From NCBI RefSeq assembly GCF_001687545.1, contig NZ_CP016545.1:372001-436000 (forward strand): a stretch of DNA of 64,000 nt, read 5' to 3'. This document shows positions 58,980 to 64,000 of this stretch, in pieces. Position 1 is the first letter of the stretch. Every line of letters begins with the position of its first letter. The notes under the pieces are model-generated. The model worked only from the letters and a program-made list of their open reading frames with translations. It was not told the origin of the DNA and searched no databases. Made by a program: the position numbers and the translations under genes. This DNA is from Paraurantiacibacter namhicola. GTDB taxonomy: Bacteria; Pseudomonadota; Alphaproteobacteria; Sphingomonadales; Sphingomonadaceae.

Positions 58980-60560
58980 ATGACCTTTCCCTGGCGTTAC
59001 GCAATCCCGTTGCTGCTGGCCGCCCTGTGCGCGGCTGCATGGCTCCTGTGGGGCCCTGCCCTCTGGCTGCTGGCCCCGCTGACCGCATTGGCGCTGTGGG
59101 ACTTTGTCCAGACGCGCCATTCGCTGCGCCGGAATTACCCGCTGGTCAGCCGGATCCGCTGGATCATGGAGGACCTGCGGCCCTTCGCGCAGGCCTATAT
59201 CGTGGAAGACGACCTGGAAGGCCGGCCCTTCAGCCACCAGGAACGCGCGCTGGTCTACGCCCGAGCAAAGGGCCAGCAGGACGTGCATCCGATGGGCACG
59301 GAGCTGGACGTCTATTCCGACGAGTATGAATGGCTTGGCCATTCCATCACCCCGCACGAGAATGCGCCGGAATCATGGCGGCTGCCTATCGGATCCAAGG
59401 ATTGCGCCAAGCCTTACGATTCCGCCCTGCTGAACATCAGCGCCATGAGCTTCGGTTCGCTTGGCGCAAACGCCATCGAGGCGCTAAACCTCGGCGCGAA
59501 GCAGGGGAATTTCGCGCATGACACAGGCGAAGGCAGCATTAGCCGTTACCACCGCAAGCATGGCGGCGACCTGATCTGGGAAATCGGCAGCGGCTATTTC
59601 GGATGCCGCCACAAGGATGGCAGCTTCGATATCGAACAGTTTGCCGAGCGGGCTGGTGACGGCCAGGTCAAGATGGTCGAAATCAAGCTGAGCCAGGGCG
59701 CTAAACCCGGCCATGGCGGCGTGCTGCCGGGCCACAAGGTGACCGAGGAGATCGCGGAGGCCCGCGGCGTCGAGGTGGGGGAGACCTGCTACTCGCCCGC
59801 AGCGCATGGCACGTTTTCAACCCCCATCGGCATGCTGGAATGGCTGGCGCAGCTGCGCGATGCCTCCGGCGGCAAGCCGGTCGGCCTCAAGCTATGCGTG
59901 GGCCAGCCGCATGAGGTCTTCGCGATCGGCAAGGCCATGCTGGAGACCGGCATCGTCCCCGATTTCATCACGGTGGACGGGGCGGAAGGCGGAACGGGCG
60001 CAGCTCCGCTGGAACTCAGCAATGCCGTCGGCATGCCGCTGCGCGAAGGACTGATCTTCGTGCGCAACATGCTTGTGGGCATCGGTTTGAAGGACCAGGT
60101 CAGGATCGCCGCATCGGGCAAGATCCACTCCGGCGCGCAGATGGCCCGCGCCTTTGCCATGGGGGCGGATTGGTGCAATTCGGCCCGGCCCTTCATGTTC
60201 GCGCTGGGCTGCGTGCAAAGCATGCAGTGCCACACAGGCAATTGCCCCACCGGCGTCGCCACGCAGAAGGCCTGGCGCCAAGCCGGGCTGGCGGTGGAGG
60301 ACAAGGCGGAGCGCGTCGCTCGCTACCAGCACGCCACGCTCGACGCTTTCCGCGAGATCGTCGTCGCCATGGGGCTCGACAATCCCTGGCAGATCGAGCC
60401 AATCGACCTGCGCGAACGCGTCAATGGCGCGCGCAGCGATGCGATGGACCGGATCTATGAATTCGTGGAGCCGGGCGCGCTGCTGGAAAATACCGAAACC
60501 CTCGCCCTCGCCCGCATCTGGGCCATGGCGCAGGCCGGCAGCTTCAAGCGCGCGGCCTAG
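58980..60560 (+). CDS. FMN-binding glutamate synthase-family protein (GltB-like C domain)
   Basis: 526 residues. Two adjacent TM helices at the N-terminus (IPLLLAALCAAAWLLWGPAL, LLAPLTALALWDFV) anchor a TIM barrel homologous to the synthase domain of glutamate synthase. ISAMSFGSLGANAIEALNLG and QGAKPGHGGVLPGHKV are FMN-binding segments; ITVDGAEGGTGAAPLEL follows; the [3Fe-4S] cysteines are in LGCVQSMQCHTGNCPTGVA (C-x5-C-x4-C). The amidotransferase domain and GltD partner are missing, so it is not a normal GOGAT; such short membrane-associated members are widespread and uncharacterised. Ends overlapping the convergent DUF2007 gene by 4 bp. Confidence 0.9.
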   Translation: MTFPWRYAIPLLLAALCAAAWLLWGPALWLLAPLTALALWDFVQTRHSLRRNYPLVSRIRWIMEDLRPFAQAYIVEDDLEGRPFSHQERALVYARAKGQQDVHPMGTELDVYSDEYEWLGHSITPHENAPESWRLPIGSKDCAKPYDSALLNISAMSFGSLGANAIEALNLGAKQGNFAHDTGEGSISRYHRKHGGDLIWEIGSGYFGCRHKDGSFDIEQFAERAGDGQVKMVEIKLSQGAKPGHGGVLPGHKVTEEIAEARGVEVGETCYSPAAHGTFSTPIGMLEWLAQLRDASGGKPVGLKLCVGQPHEVFAIGKAMLETGIVPDFITVDGAEGGTGAAPLELSNAVGMPLREGLIFVRNMLVGIGLKDQVRIAASGKIHSGAQMARAFAMGADWCNSARPFMFALGCVQSMQCHTGNCPTGVATQKAWRQAGLAVEDKAERVARYQHATLDAFREIVVAMGLDNPWQIEPIDLRERVNGARSDAMDRIYEFVEPGALLENTETLALARIWAMAQAGSFKRAA

Positions 60561-61024
60561 CTCGCGGTCGGCGCCAGGAAGAACTCGGCGGGGCCCTGCG
60601 GGCTTCCGCGCGCCGCCAGCACCGTTGCCGGGACGTTGACAAGCATCCCGGCAAGCAAGTTCCCAGCCGGGAGTCCCGGAACTGTGAGCACGCCCAGCAA
60701 ACCGATCGCCAGTTCGGCGCCGAAATACACGCCCACGAACCGCCAGAGGGCCTTCGCCGGACCGCTGCAGAATTCCCAGCTCCCCGGCAATTCCGCCTCG
60801 CGTATTACCGCGCTGGCCGCTTCCCACTGCCAAGCAGGCACCATCAGGCGATGCCCGCCCAGCGCCAGCGATATGGCCTCTGCCGATGCGTGATGGTCGC
60901 CGTGGATGTGAACCATGATGCCGGCCGAGCGCAGCATGCTTGCCATGACCACCGCCTGCACGCGGGAGACGGCAATGGCGACGGTCACCATTGCGTCCTC
61001 CGCAAAGGCATCGTCTGTACTCAA
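60557..61024 (-). CDS. DUF2007 domain membrane protein
   Basis: 155 residues. Residues about 10-75 fit DUF2007: VTVAIAVSRVQAVVMASMLR, IMVHIHGDHHASAEAISLAL, and MVPAWQWEAASAVIREAEL. Two hydrophobic helices follow (FVGVYFGAELAIGLLGVL; NLLAGMLVNVPATVLAA). DUF2007 is suspected of signal transduction on sequence grounds only. Its ATG overlaps the stop of the BLUF gene (ATGA), so the light sensor and this protein are made together, which makes it a candidate output partner. Stop codons of this and the convergent gene overlap (CTAG). Confidence 0.8.
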   Translation of the reverse strand: MSTDDAFAEDAMVTVAIAVSRVQAVVMASMLRSAGIMVHIHGDHHASAEAISLALGGHRLMVPAWQWEAASAVIREAELPGSWEFCSGPAKALWRFVGVYFGAELAIGLLGVLTVPGLPAGNLLAGMLVNVPATVLAARGSPQGPAEFFLAPTAS

Positions 61025-61422
61025 CGCGGGGCAGGCCCTTCGAGGAAGCTCAGGACATGGCCCATGATTTCACCCGACGGATCCTTCTCCGCCAGCACTT
61101 CGCGCAGTTCCTCCAGGCCCGGCGTACCGGAAAAGGAGATCAGCGGTTTCATGTCCCAGTCCGGAAACCAGGTTTCCTCGGCCGGAGCGCGGTAGATCAC
61201 TTCCACGCCGTGGTGGCGGGCATCGGCCTCGATCTCCGCCATCAGCGCTTCCAGCCGCAGGGCCGGACCTTCCAGCAATTGCAGGAATCGGCCGCCCGAA
61301 TGGATCAGGAAGCCGCCGATGCCGGAGGCTGAATTGTTCCGCTCGGACTGTGCGACGATGGCAAAGACATCCGGAGACGAGAGGTTTTCCGCCGCAGTGC
61401 TGGTGTAGATGAGCCGTTCCAC
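61021..61422 (-). CDS. BLUF-domain blue-light photoreceptor (short, single-domain)
   Basis: 133 residues. The flavin photocycle residues align in spacing with AppA: Tyr6 (LIYTS), Asn30 (RNN), Gln48 (FLQLLEG), Trp89 and Met91 (FPDWDMK); the differences 24, 42, 83 and 85 are the same as in AppA Y21/N45/Q63/W104/M106. No output domain is attached, so signalling must pass through a partner, probably the DUF2007 protein that it overlaps by 4 nt. It lies 22 bp downstream of rho and may be cotranscribed with it. FAD and BLUF function are family knowledge; the pairing is inference. Confidence 0.94.
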   Translation of the reverse strand: MERLIYTSTAAENLSSPDVFAIVAQSERNNSASGIGGFLIHSGGRFLQLLEGPALRLEALMAEIEADARHHGVEVIYRAPAEETWFPDWDMKPLISFSGTPGLEELREVLAEKDPSGEIMGHVLSFLEGPAPR

Positions 61423-61444
61423 AAGCGGTTCCTTGCCCTGCCCC

Positions 61445-62701
61445 TTACTGGTTCATCGTGGCGAAGAAGTCCTCGTTGGTCTTGGAATCCTTCATCTTGT
61501 CGAGCAGGAATTCCATCGCGTCGACCGTGCCCATCTGCATCAGGATACGGCGCAGGACCCACATCTTGGAAAGCTGGTCCTTGTCCACCAGCAGCTCTTC
61601 CTTGCGGGTGCCGGACTTGCCGACATCCAGCGCCGGGAAGATGCGCTTGTCCGCAACCTTGCGGTCGAGGACGATTTCGCTGTTACCGGTGCCCTTGAAT
61701 TCCTCGAAGATCACCTCGTCCATGCGGCTGCCGGTATCGATCAGCGCGGTGGCGATGATGGAAAGCGATCCGCCTTCCTCGATGTTGCGTGCCGCGCCGA
61801 AGAACCGCTTCGGGCGCTGCAGGGCATTGGCGTCGACACCGCCGGTCAACACCTTGCCGGAGCTCGGCACCACGGTGTTGTAGGCGCGGCCAAGACGGGT
61901 GATGGAATCGAGCAGGATGACGACATCCTTCTTGTGCTCCACCAGGCGCTTGGCCTTCTCGATCACCATTTCGGCAACCTGCACGTGGCGATTGGCAGGC
62001 TCGTCGAAGGTGGAGGAGATTACCTCGCCCTTCACGCTGCGCTGCATGTCGGTGACTTCTTCCGGGCGCTCGTCCACCAGCAGCACCAGCAGGAAGACTT
62101 CCGGATGGTTGTCCGTGATGGCCTTGGCGATATTCTGCAGCAGCACGGTCTTACCGGTGCGCGGCGGGGCCACGATCAGGGCGCGCTGCCCTTTGCCCTG
62201 CGGGCTGATCAGATCGATCACGCGGGCCGACTTGTCCTGCACCGTGGGGTCGAGCGTATCGAGGTTGAGGCGCTGTTCCGGATAGAGCGGCGTCAGATTG
62301 TCGAAATTGGTACGCGTGCGGACCTGGTCGGGATCTTCGTAATTGACGGTCTGCAGCTTGGTCAGCGCAAAATAGCGTTCGCCGTCCTTGGGACCGCGGA
62401 TCTCGCCTTCCACCGTGTCACCGGTGCGCAGGCCCCATTTGCGGACCTGGTTGGGCGAAACATAGATGTCGTCCGGCCCGGCAAGGTAATTCGCTTCCGG
62501 ACTGCGCAGGAAGCCGAAGCCATCGTTGAGCACTTCGATCGTGCCCATGCCGATGATCTCTTCGCCTTCTTCCGCCACTTCCTTGAGGATGGCGAACATC
62601 AGGTCCTGCCGGCGCATGGTGGAGCCGCCTTCGACCCCGTATTCTTCCGACATGCTCACCAGTTCGGCCGGTGTGCGTTCTTTCAGTTCTTTCAGATGCA
62701 T
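61445..62701 (-). CDS. rho: Transcription termination factor Rho
   Basis: 418 residues. N-terminal helical and cold-shock-like RNA-binding domain ([38 protein letters not shown]), then the ATPase with Walker [16 protein letters not shown], Walker [18 protein letters not shown] and the Q/R loop [19 protein letters not shown]. Start 62701 gives the standard MHLKELK N-terminus; further upstream codons are not conserved. It ends 22 bp before the BLUF gene. The 180-bp gap to hemJ (62702-62881) is its leader and shows no other feature. Confidence 0.98.
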   Translation of the reverse strand: MHLKELKERTPAELVSMSEEYGVEGGSTMRRQDLMFAILKEVAEEGEEIIGMGTIEVLNDGFGFLRSPEANYLAGPDDIYVSPNQVRKWGLRTGDTVEGEIRGPKDGERYFALTKLQTVNYEDPDQVRTRTNFDNLTPLYPEQRLNLDTLDPTVQDKSARVIDLISPQGKGQRALIVAPPRTGKTVLLQNIAKAITDNHPEVFLLVLLVDERPEEVTDMQRSVKGEVISSTFDEPANRHVQVAEMVIEKAKRLVEHKKDVVILLDSITRLGRAYNTVVPSSGKVLTGGVDANALQRPKRFFGAARNIEEGGSLSIIATALIDTGSRMDEVIFEEFKGTGNSEIVLDRKVADKRIFPALDVGKSGTRKEELLVDKDQLSKMWVLRRILMQMGTVDAMEFLLDKMKDSKTNEDFFATMNQ

Positions 62702-62881
62702 TTGATGTGTTCCGTATGGGAAAATTCGTGTGTTCGGGGCCGGAGAGCGCGGTGACGGGGCCATGGGGCTTGGGGAAAGCGGGCCCGGCTGCGCCACTGG
62801 CTACAGCCCAATTCCGTTGCTGCGGCGATACGCCCGCCGCTGCGGCCCGTCAATCGGGCGGATGCGTTCTTTGGCGCGGGC

Positions 62882-63325
62882 TCAGAAGGGCTTTACGATT
62901 GCCAGGATCACGATGATCGCCACGGCAACGCCCGGCACTTCGTTCACCAGCCGCAGCTGCTTGCCGCTCAGGGTGCGTTCGCCGCGCGCCAGCTTTTTCG
63001 CATAAGCGCTCATCCAGCCGTGATAGCCGGACAGCAGGATCACGAAGAGCAGCTTGGCGTGGAACCACCCACTGCTCCAGGCTCCGATCGTGCTGGCGAG
63101 CAGCAGGCCGAGCACCCAAACCACCACGATGGATGGCAGCAGGATGATCTTCAGCAGCTTGCGCTCCCGGTCGACGAATTTTGTCGCCTCTTCGGAACCT
63201 TCGGCCGCTTCCTGGTGATAGACGAACAGGCGCGGCAGCATGAATAGCCCGGCCATCCAGAAAATCACGAAGATGAGGTGTCCCGCCTTCAGCCAGGCAT
63301 AGATCGGGAGGAGCGCTTCCTGCAT
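62882..63325 (-). CDS. hemJ: Protoporphyrinogen oxidase HemJ (UPF0093)
   Basis: 147 residues with four TM helices. Oxidises protoporphyrinogen IX in bacteria that lack HemG or HemY. The conserved first-helix segment WLKAGHLIFVIFWMAGLFML (His for heme) and PRLFVYHQEA, plus WFHAKLLFVILLSGYHGW, are the HemJ signature, including the essential His and Lys. It starts 9 bp after hemE on the same strand; hemE-hemJ are consecutive in heme synthesis (uroporphyrinogen decarboxylation and final oxidation). The name is from family knowledge. Confidence 0.94.
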   Translation of the reverse strand: MQEALLPIYAWLKAGHLIFVIFWMAGLFMLPRLFVYHQEAAEGSEEATKFVDRERKLLKIILLPSIVVVWVLGLLLASTIGAWSSGWFHAKLLFVILLSGYHGWMSAYAKKLARGERTLSGKQLRLVNEVPGVAVAIIVILAIVKPF

Positions 63326-63334
63326 ATCCGCCAG

Positions 63335-64000
63335 TTAGGAGCCCGCGCCGCCGCGCACAACCGCCAGCAGCCGCTCCACATTGGCAATCGGCGTTTCCTT
63401 GTCGATCCCGTGACCCAGGTTGAAGACATGCGGGCGGTCCGCAAAGGCGCGTAATATGCCCCTTGCCGCGCCCTCGAGTTCTTCCGAGCCCGACAACAGC
63501 AGGACCGGATCGAAATTGCCTTGCACCGGCATGCCGGCGGGCAGCTCGCGGTGCGCCCATTCCGGCTCCACCGTCTCGTCCAGCCCCACAGCGTCCACGC
63601 CCGTTTCGCGGGCATAAGCGGGAAGCTTCGTGCCGGCGCCCTTCGGGAACCCGATGACGGGGACCGCTGGATGCCGCTGCTTCACCGCAGAGGCGATGCG
63701 CGCATTGGGTGCGATGACCCAGCGCTCGAACTGCGCCGGGCTCAGCGATCCGGCCCAGCTATCGAACAATTGCACCGCTTCCGCCCCCGCCTCAATCTGG
63801 CCGGAGAGGTATTCCACCGTGTCGGAGACGATCGCATCGATGATTGCGTCGAAGGCCGCGGGGTCGCGGTAAGCCAGGCTGCGTGCGGCCTGCTGGTCCT
63901 TACTGCCCTGCCCTGCCACCATGTAAGTCGCCACGGTCCAGGGAGAACCGGCAAAGCCCAGCAGCGTGGTCTCATCCCCCAGGCCGGCACGCACCTGGCG
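63335..64000 (-). CDS. hemE: Uroporphyrinogen decarboxylase (N-terminus outside window)
   Basis: The last 222 codons are inside; the frame is open to base 64000, so the start lies to the right. Decarboxylates uroporphyrinogen III to coproporphyrinogen III. TTLLGFAGSPWTVATYMV, AVQLFDSWAGSLSP, VPVIGFPKGAG, MPVQGNFDPVLLL and FNLGHGIDKETP are HemE signatures. In Caulobacter and several other alphaproteobacteria the chromosomal origin lies just upstream of hemE, thus probably just beyond this window. Confidence 0.95.
   Translation of the reverse strand, partial: RQVRAGLGDETTLLGFAGSPWTVATYMVAGQGSKDQQAARSLAYRDPAAFDAIIDAIVSDTVEYLSGQIEAGAEAVQLFDSWAGSLSPAQFERWVIAPNARIASAVKQRHPAVPVIGFPKGAGTKLPAYARETGVDAVGLDETVEPEWAHRELPAGMPVQGNFDPVLLLSGSEELEGAARGILRAFADRPHVFNLGHGIDKETPIANVERLLAVVRGGAGS

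Noticed and set aside
1-64000. tRNA, rRNA, CRISPR arrays, insertion sequences, integrases and prophage genes
   Set aside because: Looked for on both strands; no transposase or integrase motif, no spaced repeat array and no tRNA-like cloverleaf was recognised. A dedicated tRNA scan would settle the RNA genes.

Overview
The window is a compact, high-GC (mostly about 65-68 % by eye) chromosomal segment of an alphaproteobacterium, most likely order Sphingomonadales, family Erythrobacteraceae or a close relative. This rests on the alphaproteobacterial cell-cycle regulator TrcR (DUF1013), the helicase/S4/7Fe-ferredoxin/CarD block, DUF1192 and DUF6489 proteins, HemJ in place of HemG/HemY, and the order hemE-hemJ-rho ... 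mnmE-mnmG-rsmG-parA-parB, which in alphaproteobacteria lies beside the replication origin. No rRNA, tRNA, CRISPR array, insertion sequence or prophage was seen, and no gene-free stretch exceeds about 260 bp. The species call is inference; the protein families are read directly from motifs.

Layout. 1-3350: 3' part of a serine hydrolase, PhzF-like protein, CDF cation transporter, a REP-like inverted repeat, pdxH. 3563-8465 (+): DnaJ/CbpA, YihY membrane protein, fabI, and two UDP-glucuronate-consuming enzymes (UDP-xylose synthase-like and UDP-glucuronate 4-epimerase-like) in overlapping frames. 8488-15962 (-): a secreted Sphingomonad protein, then (in transcription order) proA-nadD-rsfS-rlmH-envC-ctpA-dsbB-coq7; rlmH appears to start with ATT. 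16213-17761 (+): M23 endopeptidase plus bactofilin, a cell-shape pair. 17863-19757 (-): TrcR and a quinone oxidoreductase. 19874-30047 (+): DUF1192, clpA, an M1 metallopeptidase, a ligase-associated exonuclease and ATP-dependent DNA ligase split by a lower-GC membrane protein, and a DUF305-LVIVD fusion. 30153-36230 (-): gamma carbonic anhydrase, membrane spermidine-synthase-like protein, GNAT, hemB, M23 peptidase. 36446-42700 (+): Suv3-like helicase, S4 protein, 7Fe ferredoxin, a second YihY protein, CarD, a DUF2807 lipoprotein and a small lipoprotein. 42713-46241 (-): FG-GAP lipoprotein, Sua5, sorbosone-dehydrogenase-like protein. 46305-47707 (+): free-Met-R-sulfoxide reductase, glycine-zipper protein.

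47741-52062 (-) is the least conventional locus: a one-subunit chaperone/usher-like operon made of a DUF4402 surface subunit, a strong hairpin terminator, a PapD-like chaperone and an 899-residue usher-like outer-membrane protein with an unusual two-cysteine N-terminal domain and C-terminal SdrD-B-like and carboxypeptidase-regulatory-like domains. It sits immediately downstream of parB.

52257-64000 is the origin-proximal housekeeping region: parB, parA, rsmG, mnmG, mnmE and DUF6489, with three strong parS palindromes (two inside rsmG, one between mnmG and mnmE) and one weaker copy inside mnmG. Then come a dienelactone hydrolase and an FMN-binding glutamate synthase-like protein on the plus strand, and a DUF2007 plus BLUF photoreceptor pair, rho, hemJ and the 3' part of hemE on the minus strand. 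The chromosomal origin is predicted just beyond the right edge, upstream of hemE. Many neighbouring genes overlap by 1-8 nt (ATGA, GTGA, TGATG, ATGACTGA), so translational coupling is widespread.
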